Below, piece by piece: positions 20,191 through 29,832 of a DNA stretch of 64,000 bases (position 1 is its first letter; each line of letters begins with the position of its first letter). The stretch lies in the NCBI GenBank assembly GCA_017621755.1, contig JAGASL010000021.1:1-64000 (forward strand), written 5' to 3'. The position numbers and the translations under genes are program-made. The notes beneath the pieces are model-generated. The model was given only the letters and a program-made list of their open reading frames with translations, was not told the origin of the DNA and did not search any database. The stretch is from Clostridia bacterium. Lineage in GTDB: Bacteria; Bacillota; Clostridia; Oscillospirales; CAG-272.

Positions 20191-21987
20191 ATGAAAAAAG
20201 AAATATTAGCCGCTCTGCTGCAAGAGCTATCCTGGGAGTTGCCAAAAAACGCCACGTTAAAGCAAGGCAGCGACGGCATTACCATCACGTGTGATGGAAA
20301 AGAGGCCACGCTGCTGTATCAAAGCCCTGTTGATCTGGCACGCGGCTTAGTACTGCTGAAGCAGCTGGGCACAAAAACCGTCTACACGCATCATGAGCGC
20401 TGTTCCTTTCAAACGCTTGGCGTGATGATTGATTGCTCGCGCAATGCCGTTCTCACAGTCGAAAATGCGAAGCACCTTCTTCGCCTGCTGGCCTTGATGG
20501 GGTATAACATGGTGCAGCTGTATACCGAGGATACCTATGAGATCGAGGGCGAGCCTTATTTCGGTTATCTGCGCGGCCGCTACACCGCAGCCGAGCTGCG
20601 CGAGCTGGATGACTACGCAGTTGAATTGGGCATAGAGCTGATGCCTTGCATGCAAACATTGGCGCATTTGAATGCAATTTTTCGCTGGGGCGCCTATTCT
20701 TCTACCGTGCAGGATTGCAATGATATCCTTCTGTGTGATGATGAAAAGACCTATGCGCTTATCGATCGTATGTTCGCCTCTCTTGCCAAAAGCCTTCGTT
20801 CCCGCCGTATCCATATCGGTATGGACGAGGCGCATATGGTCGGCCTTGGCCGCTATTTAGACCGCAACGGCTATCACGATCGCTTTGACATTCTGGCCAA
20901 GCATCTTGCCCGCGTTTGCGAGATCGCCAAGAATCACGGCTATCATCCCGTGATGTGGAGCGATATGTTCTTCCGCCTTGCCAACCACGGGGAATATTAT
21001 TTGGATAAAGGCACCTGCGAGATCCCGGAACGTGTATTTTCCAATCTGCCCGAAGATATTGGTTTGGTTTATTGGGATTACTATCATAGCAAGCAGGAAT
21101 CCTACGATGCCATGATCCTGTCTCACCAAAAATTCAACAGGGAGATTTGGTTTGCCGGAAGTGCGTGGCACACCTTGGGCTTTGCGCCGAACAACGAAAA
21201 AACGCTTTTGACAACCGCCCCCGCCATCGCCTCCTGCACACAGCACGGCGTACCGCACGTGATGACTACCATATGGGGTGATAATGGTAGCGAATGTTCA
21301 ATCTATGCGTTACTGCCTTCCTTGGTTTATACGGCATGCGCCTCTTATCATGGCGGCGGTGAAGTACAGGTGCCTGACTTTTTTGCGGCCTTAACACACA
21401 TGAAATACGCCGATTTTATGGCACTTGATCATCTGAATACGCTATACGGGACGATCAATGCGGCAACCAACCTGGTCTATAATGACCCTCTGCTGGGCGT
21501 TATGGATGTTAACGTGGCTCGTGCACAAGAAAATATCCAATCAGGCTTGGCACAGCTGCTACCCCGCTTAACGGCAGCCTCTAAAAACGAGCGCTACGGG
21601 TACGTGTTTGCCACCATGCGCTCACTGGTCTTGTTTTTACAGCTAAAGGCCGATTTTGGCATTCGCCTGCGCGCTGCTTATCAGCAGGGGGATAAAAAGG
21701 CGCTGACCGATTGCCTTGCCGAGTGTGATCGTCTTGTTCGGCGATTAGACCGGTTTTGGAGCGATTTTCGCGCACAGTGGATGCGAGAGAATAAGCCGCA
21801 CGGCTTTGACGTACAGGACCTTCGTTTGGGCGGCCTTCGCCAAAGAATTGTCGCCTGCCGCAAAATATTGCGCGATTATTTGAATGAAAAGACGGCTTCC
21901 ATTCCAGAATTGGAGGAGGAGCTTCTTCCGTTCACCGGGGCCAATCCGCGCGTTTGGTCAACGGTGGCCACCGTTAACGTTTTATAA
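20191..21987 (+). CDS. Beta-N-acetylhexosaminidase-like glycoside hydrolase, GH20 family
   Basis: A 598-residue enzyme. A small N-terminal alpha/beta domain (to ~70) leads into the TIM barrel at FQTLGVMIDCSRNAVLTVE. The catalytic Asp212-Glu213 pair sits in HIGMDEAHMVG, the GH20 signature for substrate-assisted release of terminal GlcNAc/GalNAc. The start is the ATG at 20191, 7 nt after a GGAGG site. There is no signal peptide, so it is cytoplasmic. It is first of three hydrolase genes that together match the terminal sugars of host N-glycans (HexNAc, Man, Fuc). Confidence 0.88.
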   Translation: MKKEILAALLQELSWELPKNATLKQGSDGITITCDGKEATLLYQSPVDLARGLVLLKQLGTKTVYTHHERCSFQTLGVMIDCSRNAVLTVENAKHLLRLLALMGYNMVQLYTEDTYEIEGEPYFGYLRGRYTAAELRELDDYAVELGIELMPCMQTLAHLNAIFRWGAYSSTVQDCNDILLCDDEKTYALIDRMFASLAKSLRSRRIHIGMDEAHMVGLGRYLDRNGYHDRFDILAKHLARVCEIAKNHGYHPVMWSDMFFRLANHGEYYLDKGTCEIPERVFSNLPEDIGLVYWDYYHSKQESYDAMILSHQKFNREIWFAGSAWHTLGFAPNNEKTLLTTAPAIASCTQHGVPHVMTTIWGDNGSECSIYALLPSLVYTACASYHGGGEVQVPDFFAALTHMKYADFMALDHLNTLYGTINAATNLVYNDPLLGVMDVNVARAQENIQSGLAQLLPRLTAASKNERYGYVFATMRSLVLFLQLKADFGIRLRAAYQQGDKKALTDCLAECDRLVRRLDRFWSDFRAQWMRENKPHGFDVQDLRLGGLRQRIVACRKILRDYLNEKTASIPELEEELLPFTGANPRVWSTVATVNVL

Positions 21988-22010
21988 TTTTATTACTAAA
22001 GGAGAAGGCT

Positions 22011-25000
22011 ATGCAATACAAGTTTACGTATGAAAAGGTAAGAACCATTCTCGGGGTCATTCAGGGGCAAATGATTCGCAAGCGCGCCGCTGTAGGCGAG
22101 GTCTTGATCTGCCCGTGCGGGTATAAGGAGAATAATGCTTTTCCGCCACTTTCCGCCTTTAAGCCGTATGATATGAATGGCACCTGGGGCACGGGAAACG
22201 ATAGCCATGCCTGGTTTTACGTGCACGTTACGCGTCCCGCGGAAATGAAGGGGGAGGAGCTACACCTCAGCATCGCCAGCGAGCATACCGACCGCGCCTG
22301 CCTGAACCCGCAGTTTCTTGCATACGTAGACGGCAAGATGCAGCAGGGGCTTGATACCAACCATACCGATCTTCTTTTAGAGGATAAGGATGAGTTTGAC
22401 GTGTATATCTATGCCTACACCGGCCAAAACATCCCCGAGGTTGAGCTGCACGTTTCCTTGTATACGCCCAATCCCCAGGTAGAAAAGCTGTATTACGATA
22501 TTCTTGTTCCGCTGCAGGTGCTTGAATTTTTAGATACCAATTCCTTGGCCTATGCGACCACCTTAGAGCATTTGAATCGGGCGGTAGACCTGCTTGATCT
22601 TCTGCGTGTACCCTCTGAGGCCTTTTATCAATCGGTTGCCGCGGCAGAGGCCTATATGCAGAAGGAGTTTTACGAAAAATATTGCCACAAGCAGGATGCC
22701 ACCACCATCTGCATCGGCCACACGCATATTGATTGCGCCTGGCTTTGGACGTTAGCACAGACTAAAGAAAAGGTACAGCGTTCCTTCTCTACAGTGATCG
22801 AGTTGATGAAGCGGTACCCGGAGTATAAGTTTATGTCCTCGCAGGCGCTTCTTTATAAGGACGTAAAGGAAGAGGCTCCTGAGCTTTATGAGGAAATCAA
22901 AAGAATGGTAGCTGCTGGCCGCTGGGAGGTAGAGGGGGCCATGTGGGTAGAAGCCGATTGCAATCTGACCAGCGGCGAAAGCCTGGTGCGTCAGGTGCTG
23001 TACGGCAAACGCTTCTTCAAGGAAGAATTTGGGGTTGATAGCCATATCCTTTGGCTTCCCGATGTGTTCGGCTACTCGGCAGCCCTGCCGCAGATCCTGC
23101 GCAAGAGCGGTGTCGATTGGTTTGTAACCTCTAAGATCAGCTGGAACGAATGTAACCAAATGCCGTACGATACCTTCCGCTGGAAGGGAATAGACGGCAC
23201 CGAGATCAATTCCTTCTTCCTGACACCGCAAATGCAGCACCGCGGACGCGGGCCAGAGCGGTATACCACCTACGTGGGAACAACAGATGCCAAGATGATC
23301 GCTGGCACCTATCACCGGTATCAGCAAAAGGATCTTAACAACGAGGCTATACTGACCTATGGTTACGGCGATGGCGGCGGCGGCCCTACCAAAGAGCATA
23401 TTGAAATGCTGCGCCGTTCTGCCTACGGCATCCCCGGCTGTCCAAACGGCAAGAGCGAGTTTGCCAGCAGCATGCTTTCCCGCTTAAAAAGAAAGCTGGA
23501 AGGGAATAACCGTGTGCCCACCTGGCATGGCGAGCTGTATCTTGAGCTGCATCGCGGTACCTTGACCGGCATCGGCAAAAACAAGCGCAACAACCGCAAA
23601 AGTGAGCAGCTTTATCAAAGCGCCGAATGGCTTTCCTCGATGGCCAAGCTGCTCACCGGCCTGCCGTATCCCAAGGCCAAGCTGCATGCCGGGTGGGAGG
23701 ATATTCTGACCAACCAGTTCCACGATATCATTCCCGGCTCCTCGATCCGTGAGGTGTATGAGGATTGCGACAGAATGTATGCCAACATTCAAGCGATCGG
23801 CAATGAAGCAAAAGGCAACGCCGCCTCCGCAATCTTGAAAAAAATCAAGGCAGATGGCAAAATCGTTGTATTCAATCCTCATTCCTTTACAAACGAAGGC
23901 ATCGTTTCTGTAGATGGCCGCTCCTACTTTGTGCGCGATATTCCCGCAAAGGGCTATCGTGTGGTAGATCTCAAGGAGGCTGATGGCAACCGTATCACCG
24001 TGACAGACCGCGTGGTAGAGACGCCCTTCTTCACCGTTGTATTTAACGAGGCCTATGAGATCTCGCGGCTTTATGATAAGAAAAACAAGCGCGAGGTGCT
24101 TGCAAGCGGTGAGGTTGGCAACCGTCTGATGATCTATCAGGACTACCCCTATAACTGGGATGGCTGGGAAATGAGTGCCTACCACGAGGACAAGGGCTAC
24201 CCGCTGACCGCGTACACCTCGGCAGAAACGGTAGACGATGGCGCCCGTGTTGGCATTCGCCTGGTGCGCCCTCACCTTTCCAGCACGGTTACGCAAACGA
24301 TCTGGTTCTACCAGGATATTGATCGTATTGATTTTGAGACTCATTTGGATTGGCACGAGCAGCACCAGTTCTTAAAAACGGTGTTCCCGGTGGATGTCAA
24401 TACCGATCGTGCTACCTACGAGGTGCAATTCGGAACGGTAGAGCGCCCGACCCATAGCAACACCTCGTGGGATGCTATGAAATTTGAGGTCTGCGGTCAT
24501 AAGTATGCCGACCTGTCTGACAACGGCTACGGTGTCAGCCTGATCAACGATTGCAAGTATGGTCACAACATTCATAACGGCGTCATGAAGCTTACGCTTT
24601 TGAAATGCGCCACCTATCCCAACCCCGTAGCTGACCAGGGCGAGCATGATTTCACCTATGCAATCTATCCGCACGCAGGTAACTTGGTAACGGCTGATAC
24701 CGTGCGCTACGCGTATAACCTCAATCTGCCTATGACGGCATACAAGGGCGAAGCGGGTGATGGTAGTCTGCCTGGAAATTACTCTATGATTTCTTGCGAT
24801 CGCAGCAACGTGATCGTGGAAACCGTGAAGGAAAGTGAAGACGGAGAGGATCTGATCGTTCGCTTGTATGACGCGAAAAATATGCGTTCGGTCTGTCATC
24901 TCGCCTTCGGCTTCCCGGTTGCTGCGGCTTCTCTTTGTAACCTTATGGAGGAAGAGGAGCAGGGGCTGCCTGTAACGGATAATACCGTTGAGTTGGTTGT

Positions 25001-25043
25001 AAAGCCCTTTGAAATTGTAACGCTGCGCATAAAGAAAGGATAA
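22011..25043 (+). CDS. Alpha-mannosidase, GH38 family
   Basis: A 1010-residue zinc-dependent retaining alpha-mannosidase. An N-terminal ~230-residue region precedes the catalytic domain. GHTHIDCAWLW at 236-246 gives zinc ligands His237 and Asp239-equivalent His/Asp241. LPDVFGYSAALPQIL at 349-363 contains the nucleophile Asp351. The C-terminal half is the family's beta-sandwich set. AAAGGAGAAGG precedes the ATG. No signal peptide. It trims alpha-mannose from imported or released N-glycan fragments in the cytosol. The GH95 gene begins only 4 nt after its stop codon. Confidence 0.95.
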   Translation: MQYKFTYEKVRTILGVIQGQMIRKRAAVGEVLICPCGYKENNAFPPLSAFKPYDMNGTWGTGNDSHAWFYVHVTRPAEMKGEELHLSIASEHTDRACLNPQFLAYVDGKMQQGLDTNHTDLLLEDKDEFDVYIYAYTGQNIPEVELHVSLYTPNPQVEKLYYDILVPLQVLEFLDTNSLAYATTLEHLNRAVDLLDLLRVPSEAFYQSVAAAEAYMQKEFYEKYCHKQDATTICIGHTHIDCAWLWTLAQTKEKVQRSFSTVIELMKRYPEYKFMSSQALLYKDVKEEAPELYEEIKRMVAAGRWEVEGAMWVEADCNLTSGESLVRQVLYGKRFFKEEFGVDSHILWLPDVFGYSAALPQILRKSGVDWFVTSKISWNECNQMPYDTFRWKGIDGTEINSFFLTPQMQHRGRGPERYTTYVGTTDAKMIAGTYHRYQQKDLNNEAILTYGYGDGGGGPTKEHIEMLRRSAYGIPGCPNGKSEFASSMLSRLKRKLEGNNRVPTWHGELYLELHRGTLTGIGKNKRNNRKSEQLYQSAEWLSSMAKLLTGLPYPKAKLHAGWEDILTNQFHDIIPGSSIREVYEDCDRMYANIQAIGNEAKGNAASAILKKIKADGKIVVFNPHSFTNEGIVSVDGRSYFVRDIPAKGYRVVDLKEADGNRITVTDRVVETPFFTVVFNEAYEISRLYDKKNKREVLASGEVGNRLMIYQDYPYNWDGWEMSAYHEDKGYPLTAYTSAETVDDGARVGIRLVRPHLSSTVTQTIWFYQDIDRIDFETHLDWHEQHQFLKTVFPVDVNTDRATYEVQFGTVERPTHSNTSWDAMKFEVCGHKYADLSDNGYGVSLINDCKYGHNIHNGVMKLTLLKCATYPNPVADQGEHDFTYAIYPHAGNLVTADTVRYAYNLNLPMTAYKGEAGDGSLPGNYSMISCDRSNVIVETVKESEDGEDLIVRLYDAKNMRSVCHLAFGFPVAAASLCNLMEEEEQGLPVTDNTVELVVKPFEIVTLRIKKG

Positions 25044-25047
25044 AGGC

Positions 25048-27291
25048 ATGGAAAGATCACTATGGTATCGCCGCCCCGCAGCGGCGTGGGAAGAAGCGCT
25101 GCCGCTTGGTAACGGCGCGCTTGGTATGATGGTCTTCGGCGGCATAGAGACTGAACGGCTTCAGTTATCTGAAGAGACGATGTGGTCCGGCTATCCGCAT
25201 GATAATGATAACCCTGAATGCTTAGAGCATTTAGAGGAAATGAGAAATCTTATCTTCTCCGGCAAGATCAAAGAGGCTGAGGCGCTTTGTGTAAAATACC
25301 TGGTATGTAAAAAGGGAAGTGACGACCACCGCGGTCCTCAAGCACCCTACGGCACGTACCAAACGGCAGGGGACGTTACCATCCAAGTAATCGGCAAGCC
25401 GCTTACGGATAGCCGGCATTACCGCCGTGAATTGGATATTTTTGACGGTGTAGCTACCGTGCGCTTTGGCAATTGCCGCCGCCGCCACTTTATTTCTGAA
25501 AAATACGGCGTAACGGCAACTGAGATCGCGTACACCGAGTCGGAGCAGTTAAAGATTCGCTTTGAGCGCGCAAGTGACGAGGTTGTGTACGAAGCAGGCG
25601 GTTGTCTTGTTTCGCGTGGTGCCTTCTGGGGTGAAGGAGCCTCCTCGTATTGTACGATCGTTGCTGTCTCCTCGCCTGATGGCGCCGCCTCAGCTGCTGC
25701 CGATTCAGAAGCTGCCGGTATATTTACCCCCAAAGGAAAGACGTTCTATATCTATACGGTTACGGCGACCTCGTATAAAACCGATAAGGATCCCGAGCAG
25801 GATTGCCGCGAGCGCATTGCACGTGCAAAGGAAGTAGGCTTTGACCGCATGCTGGAGGAGCATATCGCCGCGCACCGCGAGGTGATGGAGCGTGCCGTTC
25901 TCGACCTTGGCGGTGATGACCGTTCCGACGTTCCCACCGACGAGCGCTTGGAAGCGATTGCCAGAGGCGAAACGGATATTTCCTTTGCGGCACTGTATTT
26001 CCATTACGGCAAATATTTGCTGATGTCATCCTCTTGCGGCAAGCTGCCTTCTAATCTTCAGGGCATATGGGTAAAGGACTTTACACCACCCTGGAGTGCG
26101 GATTTCCATATCAATATCAATCTGCAAATGATGTATTGGCACGCCGAGGTCGCCGGTCTTACCGAATATATGGAGCCCTACTTCCACTATATCGAGGACC
26201 TGGCCGAGCACGGTAAAAAGACAGCCCGTATTCAATACGGCTGTGATGGCTGGGTGGCACACACCATTGCCAATGCCTGGGGCTTTACGGCACCGGGCAA
26301 CCACCCCTCCTGGGGCGCCTTTGCTTGTGCCGGCGCTTGGTGCTGCCGCGATATATATGAGCATTATTTGTACACCGGCGACAAGGAATTCCTTGCTAAG
26401 TATTATCCGCTTATTCGTGATAGTGCCACATTCTTTCTTGATTTCCTGGTTGCCGACCCGAGCACCGGTTATCTAGTAACAGCCCCCTCCAACTCGCCGG
26501 AAAATCATTATATTGATCCTGCAAGCGGCGAGATTTTGTCCATGTGCGCCGGCCCAACTATGGATAACTCTATCATTGCCGAGCTGTTTGATAATACCAT
26601 TGCCTGTGCCGATATCCTTTCACTGGACGCTGAGCTGGCAGAGAAGTGCCGTGTCGCACGTGCCAAGCTGCCCCCTATTCGCATCGGCAAGTATGGGCAG
26701 ATCATGGAATGGCAAGAGGATTATGTTGAACCGGAGCCGGGGCATCGGCACATGTCTCATCTTTACGGCTTGCATCCGGCAGCATTGATTACGAAAGAAG
26801 CGACGCCCGACCTGTTTGAGGCGGCGCGTGTTTCGCTGCAGCGCAGGCTGGAAAATGGCGGCGGCCACACCGGCTGGAGCTGCGCATGGATCGTTTCCTT
26901 CTTTGCGCGGCTGCTTTCGGGCGATCAGGCGTATGAAATGCTATGCCGTTTGTTTGCAAAGGGAACCTATCGCAATCTCTTTGACCACCATCCTACCGTG
27001 TTCTTCCAAATTGATGGTAACTATGGCGGCGCCGCTGGTATTGCAGAGATGCTGATCCAAAGCCATGAAAAGGTTATTTCTATCCTGCCGGCGCTCCCGG
27101 CCGCTTGGAAGAGCGGTTCCTTCCGCGGCTTCCGCGCCCGCGGTGGCTTCGTGTTCGATGCCGCTTGGCAGAACGGGGCGATTACTTCACTTTCCGTATG
27201 CTCCACGCTTGGGAATATGCTTTCCGTTCGCTTTGGCGAAACGCTGATCGAGCTGGATACAGTGGCAGGTCAAACCTATCAATTGCTCTGA
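25048..27291 (+). CDS. GH95-family alpha-L-fucosidase
   Basis: A 747-residue GH95 protein, commonly an inverting alpha-1,2-fucosidase. The start LWYRRPAAAWEEALPLGNGALGAM-like region and WSADFHININLQMMYW near 349-364 are family signatures; the NIN Asn pair is at 356 and 358. GHTGWSCAW and PGHRHMSHLYGLHP carry further active-site residues. No signal peptide is present, so it is cytoplasmic like its two upstream neighbours. It closes the operon before a strong terminator. Some GH95 members act on galactose instead of fucose, so the sugar is not certain. Confidence 0.92.
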   Translation: MERSLWYRRPAAAWEEALPLGNGALGMMVFGGIETERLQLSEETMWSGYPHDNDNPECLEHLEEMRNLIFSGKIKEAEALCVKYLVCKKGSDDHRGPQAPYGTYQTAGDVTIQVIGKPLTDSRHYRRELDIFDGVATVRFGNCRRRHFISEKYGVTATEIAYTESEQLKIRFERASDEVVYEAGGCLVSRGAFWGEGASSYCTIVAVSSPDGAASAAADSEAAGIFTPKGKTFYIYTVTATSYKTDKDPEQDCRERIARAKEVGFDRMLEEHIAAHREVMERAVLDLGGDDRSDVPTDERLEAIARGETDISFAALYFHYGKYLLMSSSCGKLPSNLQGIWVKDFTPPWSADFHININLQMMYWHAEVAGLTEYMEPYFHYIEDLAEHGKKTARIQYGCDGWVAHTIANAWGFTAPGNHPSWGAFACAGAWCCRDIYEHYLYTGDKEFLAKYYPLIRDSATFFLDFLVADPSTGYLVTAPSNSPENHYIDPASGEILSMCAGPTMDNSIIAELFDNTIACADILSLDAELAEKCRVARAKLPPIRIGKYGQIMEWQEDYVEPEPGHRHMSHLYGLHPAALITKEATPDLFEAARVSLQRRLENGGGHTGWSCAWIVSFFARLLSGDQAYEMLCRLFAKGTYRNLFDHHPTVFFQIDGNYGGAAGIAEMLIQSHEKVISILPALPAAWKSGSFRGFRARGGFVFDAAWQNGAITSLSVCSTLGNMLSVRFGETLIELDTVAGQTYQLL

Positions 27292-27301
27292 TCCTATATT
27301 C

Positions 27302-27331
27302 AAGAAACCCGGCAAAATACCGGGTTTCTTT
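27302..27331. terminator. Bidirectional terminator after the glycosidase operon
   Basis: An 11-bp stem AAGAAACCCGG/CCGGGTTTCTT with a 7-nt loop. It ends the hydrolase operon on the plus strand and the ylbJ gene on the minus strand. Confidence 0.9.
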
Positions 27332-28295
27332 ATGTTATAACCAGGCAGATCGCCAAAACAAGACAAGCAATGGTTGCTTGCAGCAGCTTGCCAACGGTGT
27401 GTCGGTGTAAAGAGAGACCTGCTTCCTTTGCAAACAAAGCAGCCTGCATGTGCACAGAAAGACCACCAAAGCATACCGCGTTTGTCAACGCCAGCATTGC
27501 CGCCACTGGCGTGCTGCCGTATAGCCTTGCAGCCAAGGCAGAAGCGCCACCAACCTCTACAAAAGAGCATAAAAACGAAAGCAGAACAGGATTCTTGAAT
27601 AAAATTGGCAAAATCGACATCGGTACAGAAAACGCTACGATCATGCCGCAAACCGACAGCATGGAAAGCGTGCTTGCTTTGATGATGGCTGTTAAACCGG
27701 TATCCGTTACCACCTTTAATGCCGTGAGTGGCGCATGGCTTTTTTCTGTATTCGGGAACAACTTACGCAGAAGAACGCCGCTTAACAAAGCGCATGCAAT
27801 TTGCAGAGCATAGAGTCGCAGACCAATTTTCTCATTATGAAAAAGACCGTCGCCAATACCGGCAATCAGAAACGCAGGCCCCGTGTTGTTGGAAAAGGCT
27901 ATCGTTTGCTCTGCCTCCGCTTTCGTTAACCGACCGCGGCGATACAAATCTACTGCGCAACGAACGCCAAGCGGAAAGCCGCACAAGGCTCCCATGACAA
28001 ACGGCAGCACGCCAATTAAAGAAACGCCAAATATTTTCCGGCAGACGGCATCAACCTTGTGTTCCTTCTGCACTTTTGTGCGCTTGCTTGTTAATAGACG
28101 GGCAAGCCATTCGGATAGTATCATGAATGGAAACAAGGAGGGGATGATCACGTGCGCGCATAAAAGAAGAGCATCTTGAACTCCTTGTGTGATTCTTTGG
28201 GAAAAGTATAGAAGAACAGGGAAAGCCAAGAGTAATAATAAGCAATAAAGAAACGAGCGGTGTACGTGTCGTTGCCTTGCGTTCGTATGCGTCAT
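27330..28295 (-). CDS. ylbJ: Sporulation integral membrane protein YlbJ (SpoVV-like)
   Basis: A 321-residue polytopic protein with about eight hydrophobic segments. It resembles the nucleoside-recognition (Gate) family. Motifs such as HVIIPSLFPFMILSEW, GALCGFPLGVR and FSNNTGPAF match YlbJ. In Bacillus YlbJ/SpoVV acts in the outer forespore membrane to move dipicolinic acid toward the forespore. The gene diverges from yqfC-yqfD, also sporulation genes, across a 57-bp gap that holds a perfect inverted repeat. The ribosome site is weak, so the start could lie a few codons away. Confidence 0.85.
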   Translation of the reverse strand: MTHTNARQRHVHRSFLYCLLLLLAFPVLLYFSQRITQGVQDALLLCAHVIIPSLFPFMILSEWLARLLTSKRTKVQKEHKVDAVCRKIFGVSLIGVLPFVMGALCGFPLGVRCAVDLYRRGRLTKAEAEQTIAFSNNTGPAFLIAGIGDGLFHNEKIGLRLYALQIACALLSGVLLRKLFPNTEKSHAPLTALKVVTDTGLTAIIKASTLSMLSVCGMIVAFSVPMSILPILFKNPVLLSFLCSFVEVGGASALAARLYGSTPVAAMLALTNAVCFGGLSVHMQAALFAKEAGLSLHRHTVGKLLQATIACLVLAICLVIT

Positions 28296-28310
28296 TTTCT
28301 GTCACCAACC

Positions 28311-28337
28311 TTCATATAGTGTATGGAACTATATGAA
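28311..28337. promoter_or_regulatory. Perfect inverted repeat between ylbJ and yqfC
   Basis: TTCATATAG (28311-28319) and CTATATGAA (28329-28337) are exact inverted copies around 9 nt. It occupies the middle of the divergent gap, where both promoters must lie. On the minus strand CATACACT overlaps it and resembles a sigma-E -10 box (CATACAnT), but no matching -35 is at the usual spacing. It may be a regulator site such as that of SpoIIID; this is not established. Confidence 0.45.
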
Positions 28338-28352
28338 AGAGAGGTGCTTTTT

Positions 28353-28640
28353 ATGAAGCTTCGTAAAAAACGCGCTCAATGGCTTGGCAATCGCAGCGGC
28401 ATGCCGATTGGTGAGAGCGAGCGAATTGAAATTACCAAAAAAGGCGGTATTCGATCTATCGTTGCCGAGGGGGTGCTGCATATTTTGCTGTACGGTACCG
28501 AAGAGATGATTTTTTCGATCGTAGGAGGGCGTCTTGAGATTCGCGGCCGCGAGCTTTCCTGCACGAGCTACGCAAGCGGCGCTGTTTGTATTACCGGGGA
28601 AATACTTTCTCTTTCCTTTTGCAATGGCGGTGCGGCATGA
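28353..28640 (+). CDS. yqfC: Sporulation protein YqfC
   Basis: A 95-residue protein of the YabP/YqfC family. RIEITKKGGIRSIVAEGVLHILLYGTEEMIF and the closing VCITGEILSLSF strand match the family beta-rich pattern. The ATG at 28353 has AGAGGTG at good spacing; an earlier ATG at 28323 has no ribosome site. Its stop overlaps the yqfD start (ATGA), so the pair is translationally coupled. In Bacillus yqfC is expressed in the mother cell; its molecular role is unknown. Confidence 0.85.
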   Translation: MKLRKKRAQWLGNRSGMPIGESERIEITKKGGIRSIVAEGVLHILLYGTEEMIFSIVGGRLEIRGRELSCTSYASGAVCITGEILSLSFCNGGAA

Positions 28641-29812
28641 AAGATGCTTGGCTGAAGCGTATCATGCGCGTTCGCATTCTTCTTCCCGCTTGCTATTATG
28701 AGGCGGTGTGGAACGCCTTGCGTGATAAACGCGCTTTTTGCAAAATACGCCACGTAGCGGATGGCAGCATATCGCTTAACCTCTCCCTTTCTCTATGGCA
28801 GACCTTGCAGCGTGAACAACGCGCCTTTATCACTGAAGCCGTCGTTACAGAGATCGGCCCGTTTCCTGTGCTGCTTCGCCACCGCCGTCGCGTCGGCCTG
28901 CTGCTTGGGGCGTTATTTGCCGTTGGGCTTTTTTGGCTTTCCACCAACCGTTTGTGGGATATTCGCATCACCGGCAATGAATTTCTCTCAGACAAGCAAA
29001 TAACCGAGGAGCTGCAGCAAGCAGGATTGACGATCGGTCGGTCGCTTTCCACCATAGAGGCTCGCGCTATTGCAGAAGACGTACTGCTGCGTTCTGAAAA
29101 GTTATCCTACATCAGCATCCATATGCGCGGCAACGTTGCGTACGTACAGGTCATAGAGCGAAAAGCAGGGGAAAACGCCGAGCAACTGCCTGATCCATGC
29201 AATTTGACTGCCACTGACGATGCCGTCATCGAGTCGCTGGCCGTGAAGCGCGGAACGGTTATGGTAAAGCCGGGTCAGGTGGTAAAAAAAGGCCAGCTGT
29301 TGGTAAGCGGCATTGAAGAGGGGAGCGAGGGGAGCCGGTTTTTCGCCGCACAAGGTGAGGTTTATGGTCGTGTGAAGCGAGAATTTTCTGTAACGATACC
29401 GCTTCACGAGCCGCCAATCAATGGCATGACGCAAGCGCCTGTAGAATTTTCGTTAATTTTGTGGGGAAAAAGGATAAATATTTACGCGAATACTGGAAAT
29501 TTACCCCCAACTTATGATACAATATATGAAAGAGAATGGATATATCTCGGCAAAGATACGCCGTTGCCGTTTGGCTATGCACGAACGGTGGCGGCCTGGC
29601 CAAGGCAGGACGAGGGCTTGCTTAGTAGTGAGTCTATCGTTACCTTAGCATATCGCAGAATGCAGCAGCAGCTAACGCAGGCACTTTCAGATGGTGAGCT
29701 GCTGAACAAAAAAACGTACGGTGAATTTACAGAGGAAGCGTATATACTGCGTTGCGAGGCCGAATGCCTGATTAACATTGCACAAAGAAAAGAATTTGAA
29801 GCCGCGCAGTAG
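28637..29812 (+). CDS. yqfD: Sporulation membrane protein YqfD
   Basis: A 391-residue protein. Residues ~1-85 are a soluble alpha/beta region. A single membrane helix near 86-105 (VGLLLGALFAVGLFWLS) follows. The rest is extracytoplasmic, with WDIRITGNEFLSDKQI resembling a POTRA-like fold, and later the VVKKGQLLVSG strand common to YqfD. I start it at the ATG overlapping the yqfC stop. It is a mother-cell sporulation protein of unknown mechanism and leads into phoH, the usual Clostridial order. Confidence 0.88.
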   Translation: MKDAWLKRIMRVRILLPACYYEAVWNALRDKRAFCKIRHVADGSISLNLSLSLWQTLQREQRAFITEAVVTEIGPFPVLLRHRRRVGLLLGALFAVGLFWLSTNRLWDIRITGNEFLSDKQITEELQQAGLTIGRSLSTIEARAIAEDVLLRSEKLSYISIHMRGNVAYVQVIERKAGENAEQLPDPCNLTATDDAVIESLAVKRGTVMVKPGQVVKKGQLLVSGIEEGSEGSRFFAAQGEVYGRVKREFSVTIPLHEPPINGMTQAPVEFSLILWGKRINIYANTGNLPPTYDTIYEREWIYLGKDTPLPFGYARTVAAWPRQDEGLLSSESIVTLAYRRMQQQLTQALSDGELLNKKTYGEFTEEAYILRCEAECLINIAQRKEFEAAQ

Positions 29813-29832
29813 CGGAGGAAGGGTATCAATAT

